Shown here in pieces: positions 54,559 to 62,994 of a DNA stretch of 64,000 nt. The notes under the pieces were generated by a model, which was not told the origin of the DNA, ran no database searches, and saw only the letters and a list, made by a program, of their open reading frames with translations. The stretch covers positions 280,174 through 344,173 of the forward strand of contig JADIYM010000005.1 in assembly GCA_016705245.1 (NCBI GenBank), in the 5' to 3' direction. This DNA is from Blastocatellia bacterium (lineage in GTDB: Bacteria > Acidobacteriota > Blastocatellia > UBA7656 > JADIYM01). Made by a program: the position numbers and the translations under genes. How positions within the stretch are numbered: position 1 is the stretch's first letter; each line of letters opens with the position of its first letter.

Positions 54559-55899
54559 CTACCTAGCAGTGACGGCCGAGGCGGCGCTTCCCACAATCCT
54601 CTCGAGATCGGCGACGAGTTTCGGCGCTGCTTCAGAGAGCACCTCGTGGCCATCCGCCGTGACGAGTACGTCGTCCTCGATCCGTACGCCGATTCCGCGC
54701 CAGGTCGGCGCCACCGTCTCGCAATCCTCCGCGACATACAGACCGGGCTCGATCGTGATGACCATGCCCTCCTCGAGCGGCCGCCACGCATCGCCGGACT
54801 TGTATTTCCCGACGTCATGCACGTCGAGCCCCAGGTAATGCCCGGTCTTGTGCATGTAGAACGTCTTGTAAGTCCCCTTCTCGATCGCCTCGTCGACCGG
54901 GCCGTCGATGAGTCCAAGCTGGACGAGTCCCGACGTCATCGTTCGAACGACACCCTCGTGAATCTCGTGCTGCGTGACGCCAGGGCGGACGCGGGAGATC
55001 GCCTCGAGTTGGGCTTCGAGGACGACTTCGTAGATCGCGCGCTGCTCCGACGAGAATCGGCCCGAGACCGGCCACGTTCGCGTGATGTCCGAGGCGTAGT
55101 AGCCGAACTCGCTGCCTGCGTCGACGAGCACGAGGTCGCCGTCCTCTATTCGTCGCGTGTTCTCGATGTAGTGCAGGATCGTCGCATTTGCGCCCGACCC
55201 GACGATCGACGGGTAGGCGGGTCCGTTGCCGCCGAGTCGTCGGAACGTGTACTCGATGAGGGCCTCGAGCTCGTATTCGTGCATCCCGGGCATCGCCGCG
55301 GCCATCGCCGCGCGATGGGCTTCGGCGCTAGCCGCTGCGCCGCTGCGCATCACCGCGAGCTCCTCGGGAGACTTTCGCAGCCGCATCTCGTGGACGATCT
55401 CGCCCGGATCGAAAATCGTGTGCGGTGCGGGTCCCTTCGCGCGCCGGGTCGTGTGATAACTCATCAGCAACTCGATGACGCGCCGATCGAAGGCTTCGTC
55501 GCGTCCGAGCCGATAGGCGAGTCGCTCCCGCCCGTCGACGTACTCCGGAAGTCTCGCATCGAGTTCCGACATGGGAAACGCGACGTCGGCGCCGTATTCG
55601 AGGACGGCGCCTTCGACGCCGGCCCGCCGACCGTCCCAGACCTCTCGCTCGGGATCGCGCGGACGCACGAAGAGTACGAACTGGTGTTCCGGGTGCTTCG
55701 GCGCGAAGACCGCGACGGCCTCCGGTTCCGCAAAGTCCGTGAGGTAGAGCACGTCGCTGTCGGCGCGGTACCGGTGGTCCGAGTCGTTGCTTCGCAGACG
55801 CGTGGGCGCGGCGGGAAGGATCGCGACGCCATCGCCGAGCGCGTCGAGGAACCGTTCGCGCCGGGCTCGGAAGACTTCGGGAGTGAGTTTCGTCGTCAT
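54559..55899 (-). CDS. pepP: Xaa-Pro aminopeptidase (M24B)
   Basis: A 446-residue AMPP. The N-terminal domain begins MTTKLTPEVFRARRERFLDA, and DSDVLYLTDFAEPEAVAVFA is the usual PepP N-domain signature. The catalytic pita-bread domain has the metal set: GDLVLVDAGSEFGYYASDIT (Asp pair), HKTGHYLGLDVHDVG (His), EEGMVITIEPGLYV (Glu) and VRIEDDVLVT (Glu). It removes the residue before a penultimate proline. ATG 55899 was chosen; the frame extends 12 codons upstream without similarity. It sits between mqnC and the M28 gene, same strand. Confidence 0.93.
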   Translation of the reverse strand: MTTKLTPEVFRARRERFLDALGDGVAILPAAPTRLRSNDSDHRYRADSDVLYLTDFAEPEAVAVFAPKHPEHQFVLFVRPRDPEREVWDGRRAGVEGAVLEYGADVAFPMSELDARLPEYVDGRERLAYRLGRDEAFDRRVIELLMSYHTTRRAKGPAPHTIFDPGEIVHEMRLRKSPEELAVMRSGAAASAEAHRAAMAAAMPGMHEYELEALIEYTFRRLGGNGPAYPSIVGSGANATILHYIENTRRIEDGDLVLVDAGSEFGYYASDITRTWPVSGRFSSEQRAIYEVVLEAQLEAISRVRPGVTQHEIHEGVVRTMTSGLVQLGLIDGPVDEAIEKGTYKTFYMHKTGHYLGLDVHDVGKYKSGDAWRPLEEGMVITIEPGLYVAEDCETVAPTWRGIGVRIEDDVLVTADGHEVLSEAAPKLVADLERIVGSAASAVTAR

Positions 55900-55957
55900 C
55901 TCGGGTCGTCCATTACGTTCACGCCGACGGTGCATAAACGGCCCCGTCGGCGGGACG

Positions 55958-57046
55958 TCAATCGGATAGTCGCTCGTATGCAGCGTTGCGTTTCACGGGC
56001 CGGAATCCTTCGGCCTCGATGACGCCGCGCAGCATGTCTTCGGTCGCCTTGTGGTTCGCGCCTGCGGCCGAAATCACGTTCTCTTCGATCATGATCGAGC
56101 CAAGGTCGTTCGCGCCGCCGTGCAGCGCGCGACGGCCGACGTCGAGTCCCTGCGTGAGCCACGAGACCTGGTGGTTCGGAATCGTGTCGAGGTAGAGGCG
56201 GCCGACGGCGAACCATCGAAGGAACTCATCCTCCGGAATACGGTCGGGATACGCTCGCCCGAGCGGAGTATTGTCGGGCTGGAACGTCCACATGATGAAC
56301 GCGTAGAAGCCGCCGGTCCGCGCCTGAACGTCCTTGAGCATCCGCATGTGCTCGATGCGATGCTCGAGCTTCTCACCCATCCCGAACATCATCGTCGCCG
56401 TCGAGCGGATGCCGAGGTTGTGCGCGGTCTCCATGACCTCGAGCCATTCGACTCCGGTGCATTTCGTCGCGCGTCGCTTGCGGAACGAGTCGACGAGGAT
56501 CTCCGCTCCGCCGCCGGGGATAGAGTCGAGACCGGCGTTCTTGAGTCGCTGCAGCACGTCGCCGAGCGGCAGGCCCGAGACGTCGCGCATGTTGATGATC
56601 TCGGGCGGCGAGAAACAGTGCAGGTAGATGCTCGGGTAGCGTCGCTTCAGCTCCGACAGTAGGGTCTCGTAGTAATCGAGCGGGAGGTCCGGGTGCAGGC
56701 CGCCCTGCATCAGCACGCCGCTACCGCCGAGCTCGAACATCTCTTCGACGCTCTGGAAGATCTGTTCGTTCGGAAGGACGTATCCCTCGGGATGTCCAGG
56801 CTTGCGATAGAACGCGCAGAACGAACAGATGGCCGAGCAGACGTTCGAGTAGTTGACGTTGCGATCGATGACGTACGAGACAACGGGCTCGGGATGCAAT
56901 CGCCAGCGGACGGCATCGGCAAGTCGAAGCAACTCGTCGGTCGGGACCTCGTGGACAGCGACGAGCCATTCCTCGTCCGAGAGGGGGTCACCGACTTCGA
57001 TCCGGGCGGCGAGTTCGGCAGCAGTCGCGGATGCTGTGGAGCTCAT
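55958..57046 (-). CDS. mqnC: Cyclic dehypoxanthinyl futalosine synthase
   Basis: A 362-residue radical-SAM enzyme. CSAICSFCAFYR is the Cx3Cx2C cluster motif; SYVIDRNVNYSNVCSAICSF and LMQGGLHPDLPLDYYETLLS follow; the C-terminal TNHKATED-like block (GANHKATEDMLRGVIEAEGF) is typical of MqnC. Menaquinone is therefore likely made by the futalosine route, and MqnC closes the second ring after MqnA/MqnB. No other mqn genes are present here. Start ATG 57046. The closest alternative family, MqnE, has a different C-terminus; MqnC is the better fit. Confidence 0.94.
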   Translation of the reverse strand: MSSTASATAAELAARIEVGDPLSDEEWLVAVHEVPTDELLRLADAVRWRLHPEPVVSYVIDRNVNYSNVCSAICSFCAFYRKPGHPEGYVLPNEQIFQSVEEMFELGGSGVLMQGGLHPDLPLDYYETLLSELKRRYPSIYLHCFSPPEIINMRDVSGLPLGDVLQRLKNAGLDSIPGGGAEILVDSFRKRRATKCTGVEWLEVMETAHNLGIRSTATMMFGMGEKLEHRIEHMRMLKDVQARTGGFYAFIMWTFQPDNTPLGRAYPDRIPEDEFLRWFAVGRLYLDTIPNHQVSWLTQGLDVGRRALHGGANDLGSIMIEENVISAAGANHKATEDMLRGVIEAEGFRPVKRNAAYERLSD

Positions 57047-57101
57047 AGCAGTACAGACCTCAACTCAAATCCTGCCGCGGATCTTCTCGAGGATACACGA
57101 G

Positions 57102-57515
57102 TCAGCGCCGGCCGAGCCATTCGACATAGCTGATCGCCCGAAAGGTGACGAGCGTCGCGAAGCCGACGATTAGGAAGATCAGGCCAAAGCTCTGCGCCTC
57201 ACCGTTCAGACGGCCGTAGCCCCAGACGAAGAGTGCAAGCGCGAGGACGAACGGGACGTCGAGCCCGGGACGAAAGAGTGCGATGTCGCGCGGCTGCTCG
57301 TCGACGAGTGCCACGGCGCACGAGACGCATTCGTCGACCGCCTTCACGTATCGCGCGTGGCACGTCGGACAATAACGGACGCGACGGTCCGCGGCGGGTG
57401 ACGGGCCGTCGCCGGCCGAAGCTTCGGCCACGGCCGCATTCGGGTCGGTCGCCGGCGTATTTTCCAGTTCGACCTCGGCCGTCGTGGCCTCGGTGCTGTG
57501 TGAAGTCTCGGTCAT
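57102..57515 (-). CDS. Small membrane protein with zinc ribbon
   Basis: A 137-residue protein. After an acidic, Thr/Ala-rich first 45 residues it has YCPTCHARYVKAVDECVSCA (CxxC...CxxC zinc ribbon), then two hydrophobic segments (VPFVLALALFVWGYG; SFGLIFLIVGFATLVTF). Function unknown. It sits 55 bp upstream of mqnC on the same strand and could share its transcript. Another ribbon-plus-membrane gene lies just beyond tRNA-Ser. Confidence 0.7.
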   Translation of the reverse strand: MTETSHSTEATTAEVELENTPATDPNAAVAEASAGDGPSPAADRRVRYCPTCHARYVKAVDECVSCAVALVDEQPRDIALFRPGLDVPFVLALALFVWGYGRLNGEAQSFGLIFLIVGFATLVTFRAISYVEWLGRR

Positions 57516-57693
57516 CAGGACGTCCTTTCAGTTGGAGAGGCGGGAGTATACCAAGATCTGTACGCACTTCGTCCTGTCGAGCGTTCGTTGCCGCGCTATC
57601 GCATCGAGGACGCCGCGATCGGGGTTCGATGTTTGCGAGGATTGGCATCGACTCGCGCGGACGACTCGGGACTGCGTATACTTCGGCCCGGCC

Positions 57694-57775
57694 GGAGGGT
57701 TAGGCTAATTGGTAAGTCACCGGTCTTGAAAACCGACGCGCGTAAGCGCTTGGGGTTCGAGTCCCCCACCCTCCG
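57694..57775 (+). tRNA. tRNA-Ser(UGA)
   Basis: Acceptor GGAGGGT (57694-57700) pairs with ACCCTCC (57768-57774) and discriminator G at 57775; CCA is encoded directly after (57776-57778). The anticodon loop CTTGAAA gives anticodon TGA. A long variable arm (CGCGCGTAAGCGC) and T-arm GGGGTTCGAGTCCCC confirm a serine tRNA. TATACT at 57677-57682 precedes it by 11 bases. Confidence 0.95.
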
Positions 57776-57816
57776 CCATCCGTTCCGTCGCTCGCTTTGA
57801 CGCTGTGCTCAAGACT

Positions 57817-58155
57817 CTATGACCGAGCCGACTCTGCCTTGCTGCGGTCGCCGGCGAGCGGGACGCCGCAGTCCGAGCACATCGTCGCTTCGGCGACGTA
57901 GGCTGAACCGCACGAAGGGCACGCCCACGGGCCCTTGAGCTTTACGGGACCCTTCCGGCGTTCGCGACGGATCACTCGGTCGACGGCCGTCACCGTTCCC
58001 GCCGAAACTGCGCCGATCGCGACCGCGACCAGCGCCGGACGCCACGTCGGACCGCTCATCAGGCCAAAGTCGAACGCAAAATAGGACAGTGCCGCCGACA
58101 GCAGTCCTGCAACTGCGAACCCTAACCCCAGGCCCCGGCGCGGCGCTTCCGACAT
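57817..58155 (-). CDS. Small membrane protein with C-terminal zinc ribbon
   Basis: A 112-residue protein with two membrane helices (LGLGFAVAGLLSAALSYFAF; PALVAVAIGAVSAGTVTAVD) and a basic loop (RRERRKGPVKLKGPW), then a C-terminal zinc ribbon ACPSCGSAYVAEATMCSDCG. No known family. It ends near the tRNA-Ser and reads convergent to it. It is a mirror of the 57.1-kb gene (ribbon then helices), but the sequences are not close homologues. Confidence 0.65.
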   Translation of the reverse strand: MSEAPRRGLGLGFAVAGLLSAALSYFAFDFGLMSGPTWRPALVAVAIGAVSAGTVTAVDRVIRRERRKGPVKLKGPWACPSCGSAYVAEATMCSDCGVPLAGDRSKAESARS

Positions 58156-58445
58156 CAGGAGCTCCGACCTTTCATCCCGGTCATAGCGTGACGAGTGTCC
58201 GTCAAATCACGTTTCCGTTGATCTGCCTGTCGAAAAACGGGCTCGGGTTGAATAGGACGATTCGAGGCTTGCTGGACATGAGTACTGGCTTACTGGTCAC
58301 GTTCGACGCGCCGCCGGGTTGCCGATGAACGAAGGAGCATTATGCGCTGCGGTTGAGAAACACCGCAACCGGCGCGCATCGCGCGTAGTGGGTCAATCTG
58401 ACCTCGTCTCGCGTCGGTTCGGTCTTTCCCATGTCAGTTGCCCTG

Positions 58446-58545
58446 TTGCGCCTTTGCGTCTTCTCTTGCGCCTTTGCGAGAACTTCTTCGACGGCTTGAA
58501 GAGTTTCTCGCAAAGGCGCAAGGGAAGACGCAAAGACGCAAAGTG
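58446..58545. repeat. Family A hairpin repeat, copy 4
   Basis: Left arm 58446-58490 (TTGCGCCTTTGCGTCTTCTC... GCGAGAAC) and right arm 58504-58545 (TTCTCGCAAAGGCGCAAGGG... GACGCAAAG). The loop contains TTCGACGGCTTGAA, shared in complement with copy 3. The flank AGTGAGCAGTGAGCC matches the inverted flank of copy 3, so this is a dispersed unit longer than the hairpin. Confidence 0.9.
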
Positions 58546-58589
58546 AGCAGTGAGCCTTCACCCGCTCCGTGAGTCGCTGCGGACGAAAA

Positions 58590-58621
58590 AACGGCGCGAC
58601 CCGCATCGGGATCGCGCCGTT
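58590..58621 (-). terminator. Terminator of the phosphatase gene
   Basis: AACGGCGCGA (58590-58599) and TCGCGCCGTT (58612-58621) make a 10-bp stem, with AAAAAA at 58586-58591 forming the U-run for the minus-strand transcript. It lies 28 bp past the stop of the phosphatase gene. Confidence 0.8.
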
Positions 58622-58648
58622 CCAGCGTCAGATGACTGATGAGAGGAG

Positions 58649-59314
58649 TTACTTGAGCGCTGGAATCTGGAGCTTCATGCTCGCCGGGACCGCGCACGCG
58701 ACCGGGACACTCTGCGGGTCCGCTTGCATCCTCTCGTAGTATTCGAACACGAAGTCCTTGAAGCCGCCGTGGCCCCAACGCGTGTAGAAATCGTAGTTCA
58801 GCATCTCCTGGTAGGCCTGATCCACGTTCCATCCATTCTGCGTCATCCGGTAGACCGCGATGATCGATCCGGTCCGATGTCGGCCGCCGGCACAGTGCAC
58901 GTAAGCCTGTCCGTCCGTCTCGTCGAGCACCTTCATGAAGGTAACGACGTCCTGGTCGGTTGGCCGCTTGCTGTCGTCGATCGGAATGTTGACGTAGATG
59001 AGTCCGGCTGCTTCGGCAAGCTCGCGGGAGTTCTTCTTCGAGTCGAGGCGCAAGTCGATGACCGTCTTGACGCCAAGCGCCTTGAGCTGACGATACTCGT
59101 CGCCCTTCGGCTGATCGCCGCGGAACAGCTTTCCGTCCACGACACCGAAATTGCTGAGGGTCAGCCCGGGAACATCGATCGGCAGGTAGGAATCGTGCAC
59201 CGTCGGCGCAACGACGACGCCACCACCGCCACCGCCAGCGAACACCGCCAGCGCGAACATGGGCGCGGCGCAAACTGCAGCCACGGCCCGTCGAACGAAA
59301 AGAAATCTAGCCAT
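58649..59314 (-). CDS. Exported dual-specificity/tyrosine-phosphatase-like protein
   Basis: A 221-residue protein. MARFLFVRRAVAAVCAAPMF is a signal-peptide-like N-terminus followed by a Gly-rich linker (AGGGGGGVVVAP). The catalytic domain starts at FGVVDGKLFRGDQPKGDEYRQ (the 'FR.GQP' signature of bacterial/DSP-like phosphatases) and includes IDLRLDSKKN, and VHCAGGRHRTGSIIAVYRMT, the CX5R active site. This type is usually a periplasmic tyrosine or inositol phosphatase; the export signal fits. The start at 59314 is one of three in-frame ATGs. Substrate not known. Confidence 0.8.
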   Translation of the reverse strand: MARFLFVRRAVAAVCAAPMFALAVFAGGGGGGVVVAPTVHDSYLPIDVPGLTLSNFGVVDGKLFRGDQPKGDEYRQLKALGVKTVIDLRLDSKKNSRELAEAAGLIYVNIPIDDSKRPTDQDVVTFMKVLDETDGQAYVHCAGGRHRTGSIIAVYRMTQNGWNVDQAYQEMLNYDFYTRWGHGGFKDFVFEYYERMQADPQSVPVACAVPASMKLQIPALK

Positions 59315-59412
59315 AATAAGAACGACTCCCCGACCACGCATCAATGAATTGAATGGAACACCGCGTCCGATGCGAACTTCCACTCACTGGTTGCCAAACC
59401 GGAACACGAGGA

Positions 59413-60945
59413 TCATAACGCCGCGCCAGGATGAGGCCAAGAAGAATGTTCGTCAATAATGACAAGTTTCTTGTCCGATTCGCCGATGCGCGTGACGACG
59501 TTGAGAGCACCGAGCACAACTGCCGGGATGCCCTGTCCCGGGAATACCGTGTCGCCGACGACAAATAGGCCGGCAAACGGCGTCGCGGGGCGACTTGCGT
59601 TGGCCAGGGCGGCAAATGTCGACGGGATGCCGCCGACCCGACCCATGGACCGGCCCGTGTACCGGACAAACGTTCGAGGAGAGCCGGCGAGCGCCGCTTC
59701 GACGTCGAACCGACCGAGACCGCTGAATCGCGTCACCCTGTCGATGACGGCCTCGAGCACCCGATGTTTGGCGTCCTCATGTGCCGCGGCATCGAGATCC
59801 CACCACGGCACTACGTCAGTATGAGTCGAGATGGTTACGGCTCGACGACCGTCTGGCGCCCGCGACGCGTCACCGCGGGGCGAGATCGACACAAAAACCG
59901 AACTCGAACCGGTCACCGGGAGCGGTTCGTCGAAGACAACCTGATGATGAAGGGCCGGATCGCTGCCGAACGTATCCCTCACGGCGAGATAACCGGTGAA
60001 CGCGCCCCAAGCCGGAAGCCGCGCTGCGCGCCGACAGCGAAAATGCTCGCCTATGGCGCCGCCACCGACCTGGCCCATGTCCCACACCGTGAGGTTCGAG
60101 ATGACGCGCCGCGCCAGATACTCACCCCGACGTGTCCGTACGCGGTACCGGCCATCGGCAGCCTCGATCAGATCGACCTTGTGGCCGTATGTCACCGTGC
60201 CGCCGTACCTTCGAATGGCCGACACGAGGGTCTCCGCCAAGCCGCCGACGCCACCGGGCGACGTGAAGTTTCCGAAGTTCGTGTAAGTCAGCCCCATCGC
60301 ACCGACCGCCAGCGGCACGGTCGCGGCGTCGGCCTGGGCAGTGATGAGGAGCTGCTCGTCGACGAAACGCGCAAACCTGGACGACACGGTCCCGAGACGC
60401 CTGGACATCGCTCGGGCCGTCGACGTGGCGAATGCCGGCAACAGTCGGAGCCCGTCCGGTCCTGCGCCGACAACGGTCCGTACCAGATCCCGAATGTTCG
60501 AAGGAGGGAAACGATCGGCATTCCGTGCGAGGCGCCACCCGAGATCCGCCACGCGAAACAGATGCTCCCAGAAGCCTCGCTGCGAGGCCCCGAAATGACG
60601 GCAGGCCTCGTCGATCCACGCCTCGCGATCCGTATGGCGGTCGATGCGCCGGTCGTCCAGCCAGATCGACATCCCGGGGTCGACGATACTAAGGCCGAAA
60701 TCAACCTCTAACTCCGCAGCTAGTCTCGCCAGCGGCATGTCGCCTTGGGCGCCGCAAATGGTCGTCGCACCGGCGTCGAATCGGTAGGGACCACGTCGAA
60801 AAGTCTGTCCGCAGCCGCCCGGCAACCCCCCGGCTTCGAGGACGACAACCGAGTGTCCCTGCTTCGCGAGCAAGGCCGCAGCTGCAAGGCCGCCGAACCC
60901 TGCTCCGACAACGACGATATCGGACAGCTTCGGGTCCGAGGCCAC
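59413..60945 (-). CDS. Carotenoid desaturase/isomerase-like FAD oxidoreductase
   Basis: A 510-residue flavoprotein starting GTG 60945. IVVVGAGFGGLAAAALLAKQ and VLEAGGLPGGCGQTFRRGPY (the GGCG FAD loop), then SPGGVGGLAETLVSAIRRYG and the C-terminal TPFAGLFVVGDTVFPGQGIP match the CrtI/CrtH/CrtO-like amine-oxidase superfamily, closest to prolycopene isomerase (CrtISO)/desaturase branches. It oxidises or isomerises a polyene. The gene starts one base after the CarH-like TAA (TAA then GTG), so expression must follow that regulator. No phytoene synthase is present, so the substrate is uncertain. Confidence 0.83.
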   Translation of the reverse strand: MASDPKLSDIVVVGAGFGGLAAAALLAKQGHSVVVLEAGGLPGGCGQTFRRGPYRFDAGATTICGAQGDMPLARLAAELEVDFGLSIVDPGMSIWLDDRRIDRHTDREAWIDEACRHFGASQRGFWEHLFRVADLGWRLARNADRFPPSNIRDLVRTVVGAGPDGLRLLPAFATSTARAMSRRLGTVSSRFARFVDEQLLITAQADAATVPLAVGAMGLTYTNFGNFTSPGGVGGLAETLVSAIRRYGGTVTYGHKVDLIEAADGRYRVRTRRGEYLARRVISNLTVWDMGQVGGGAIGEHFRCRRAARLPAWGAFTGYLAVRDTFGSDPALHHQVVFDEPLPVTGSSSVFVSISPRGDASRAPDGRRAVTISTHTDVVPWWDLDAAAHEDAKHRVLEAVIDRVTRFSGLGRFDVEAALAGSPRTFVRYTGRSMGRVGGIPSTFAALANASRPATPFAGLFVVGDTVFPGQGIPAVVLGALNVVTRIGESDKKLVIIDEHSSWPHPGAAL

Positions 60946-61869
60946 TTACATCCTCGCGACGAAGCGGAGCAGGTCGCGAAGGTTCTCGCAGTAAGCGTCG
61001 TGCGGAAACCTTGCACGAACCCCGGGCTCCGAAAACCCGACGCCGCCAATGACGACTCGCGCGCCTGTTTCGCGTGCAAGGGTGCAGAGCTCGCCGTATT
61101 CGCGTGACTGCCGATCGAGGTCGTTGAGCAGGGTCGAGCTTATGCAGACCAGGTCCGGACGGTACCGTTCGACCGCGTCGCGAAACGAGAAGAACGGCGT
61201 ATTCATGCCGAGCGTCGTGACCGTCCAGCCTTCGAGCTCGAGCAGAAACGAGATGAATCGAGAGGCCATTTCGTGCAGCTCGTCTTCCGGACATCCGACA
61301 ACGGCCGTCTTTCCGTTGGACGGGCGGCGCAGCATCTCCGGCTGGAGCCTCGTCAACGCATCTACGGCAGTTCGAGTGGCGATGTGTTCGTCGGCGACGG
61401 TCAGTTCACCGGTTCTCCAGCGTTCTCCGATCCGATGCATGGCCGGCGTCACGACCTGCTCCTGCAGATCGACGGCCGGAATACCGCGAAGGTAGGCACG
61501 CGCCAGGAGTGACCCGACGCCCTCGACGTCACCATCGAGAGCCCTGCGCGAGAAAAGATCCGCGAGCGCACTAAAATCGCGACGCTCGAGGGCACGCTCC
61601 ATCTCCGGAAGCACACCTTCGGACGATTCTCCTGGCGTCATGAGGCTTCCGACGGCATCGAAGCCCTGGGATCGCTGGAACCGAACGATCTCGTCGAGCT
61701 GGAATCGCCGGTGGCCGCCCGGAGTCTTGACACACTGCAGATCGCCCGAATCCGCCCATCGCTTGACGGTGGACTCCGAGACATTCCACATGCGCGACAA
61801 CTCGTTCGTTGAAAAAAGTTTCTCCAAACCAACCTCAATCTCTGAAACGAACGTTTTACACGCTTTCAT
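60946..61869 (-). CDS. CarH/LitR-like MerR-family B12-dependent light-responsive regulator
   Basis: The N-terminal MerR helix-turn-helix is LFSTNELSRMWNVSESTVKR then GDLQCVKTPGGHRRFQLDEI. Next is the four-helix cap with the signature Trp-x9-Glu-His (RWRTGELTVADEHIATRT), seen in CarH. Then the cobalamin domain: GCPEDELHEMASRFISFLLE carries the axial His (E/D-x-H-x-x-A/G), and LVCISSTLLNDLDRQ and VVIGGVGFSE follow. In CarH, dark tetramer binds DNA with adenosylcobalamin and light breaks it. The open frame starts ATG 61869, but a promoter overlaps it; TTG 61827 (EKLFSTNELSRMW), with GAGG upstream, may be the real start. It controls the adjacent carotenoid gene by inference. Confidence 0.85.
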   Translation of the reverse strand: MKACKTFVSEIEVGLEKLFSTNELSRMWNVSESTVKRWADSGDLQCVKTPGGHRRFQLDEIVRFQRSQGFDAVGSLMTPGESSEGVLPEMERALERRDFSALADLFSRRALDGDVEGVGSLLARAYLRGIPAVDLQEQVVTPAMHRIGERWRTGELTVADEHIATRTAVDALTRLQPEMLRRPSNGKTAVVGCPEDELHEMASRFISFLLELEGWTVTTLGMNTPFFSFRDAVERYRPDLVCISSTLLNDLDRQSREYGELCTLARETGARVVIGGVGFSEPGVRARFPHDAYCENLRDLLRFVARM

Positions 61870-61910
61870 TCTGCGCTTCTACCGAGGTGAGGTCAATGGG
61901 AATCTCTGAA
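61837..61910 (-). promoter_or_regulatory. CarH-like gene promoter with two AATCTCTGAA operator candidates
   Basis: Minus strand: TTGACC (61896-61891), 17-bp spacer, CAGAAT (61873-61868). The ten-base direct repeat AATCTCTGAA (plus-strand notation) occurs twice, at 61837-61846 and 61901-61910, 64 bp apart (about six helical turns), bracketing the promoter: one just upstream of -35, one about 20 past the start. This arrangement suits cooperative repression by a multimer such as CarH. Confidence 0.5.
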
Positions 61911-61991
61911 CACTTTGTTTTGCCGATTTGGGCGGTAACAGGGCGGGCGAATTGCGAGTTGGACGGTCGTGGAACAGGTTCCACGGCGGGG

Positions 61992-62020
61992 TTGACAAGG
62001 TCTGGGGTGATTCGTAGTAT
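61992..62020 (+). promoter_or_regulatory. tRNA-Lys promoter
   Basis: A perfect TTGACA (61992-61997), a 17-bp spacer and TAGTAT (62015-62020), 10 bp before the tRNA's first base. The closest match to consensus in the window. Confidence 0.8.
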
Positions 62021-62030
62021 CGATGCGTTT

Positions 62031-62103
<73 letters not shown>

Positions 62104-62254
62104 CTCGAAATCGGCAGATGGCGGTCACCCCTGCGGTGACCGTTTTGCTTTCAGGCACTTTTACGTGTCGGACTCACGACCAGCTTCCATCGCCTGCCCC
62201 CGTGAATGTCAGAACCAGCCGCGCCTGTCGGGCGCGACCGAACGGAGGCAGATC

Positions 62255-62761
62255 GTGAAAGTGTTCACGGTAACGGAAAGCGACGTTCTTCCGAGAATCG
62301 AGCTGACGGATGGCCAGCAGCCCTTCCTGTACTTCGACCGGGGAGCCGGAGGGGGAACGCATTTCTTCGCGCACCACAAAGTGGTGTGCGCGAAGGGCGA
62401 GCGGGTATCGGTCGTCGAACGCGCTTCGGTCGCGGAGGAGTCGTTCGGACGTTACTGGCTAATGCCGGAACTGGACAACGACATCGAGAGGACCCTCGTC
62501 CTCGTCAAAGTCAGTCGGACGTCCAGAATCCGTCCTTATCAACGCGATCCGAGGATCCGGGTCCTTGCAAGCGACAAGATCGGCGATCGGATGGCGATGC
62601 TCGTGCTGTCGCCGGGCGGGCGGTTGACGATCCAGCGGCCGGAGCACCTGTTCGGCGGTCTCGCGCTTGTCACCATCGATTGGGACGGAATCTCGCTCGG
62701 AACGCGCGAGTACGAAGACCCCGAGGGTGCGATTCAGTATCGAAACCTGACCTACATCTGA
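62255..62761 (+). CDS. Hypothetical protein, 168 aa
   Basis: Starts GTG 62255 after AACGGAGGC (SD GGAGG, spacing about 7). The protein begins MKVFTVTESDVLPRIELTDG and contains GAGGGTHFFAHHKVVCAKGE, PELDNDIERTLVLVKVSRTS and GDRMAMLVLSPGGRLTIQRP. It is beta-rich with no signal peptide. The first 25 residues look like an enzyme-like strand pair but I recognise no family. It lies between tRNA-Lys and a membrane gene, apparently alone. Confidence 0.65.
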   Translation: MKVFTVTESDVLPRIELTDGQQPFLYFDRGAGGGTHFFAHHKVVCAKGERVSVVERASVAEESFGRYWLMPELDNDIERTLVLVKVSRTSRIRPYQRDPRIRVLASDKIGDRMAMLVLSPGGRLTIQRPEHLFGGLALVTIDWDGISLGTREYEDPEGAIQYRNLTYI

Positions 62762-62994
62762 TCGACCTCGATTCCGCTCCGCTCGAGACGCCGGTGGCGC
62801 GTCGCGCAAGTCTTCCGCAATCGGCGTAAACGATCCTGCCATCGCGAATGGGGTGACGGCCGGGCTGACCGTCGTAATCCGGCGTCACGCTCGTATCGCC
62901 ATTCAACCCGCGCAGCCAGACCACCGGCAAAAGTCGTATTGCCGGCGCTCCTGCCGTGCTATCGTCGCCGGCGCCGAGGCCCGGGAACCTCCAG

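Larger units (their letters stand above)
58156..58648. other. 493-bp intergenic region with repeat and terminator
   Basis: No coding frame is convincing. Bases 58156-58440 hold nothing I can identify. The rest has the family A hairpin (58446-58545) and a terminator for the phosphatase gene (58590-58621). Confidence 0.75.
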
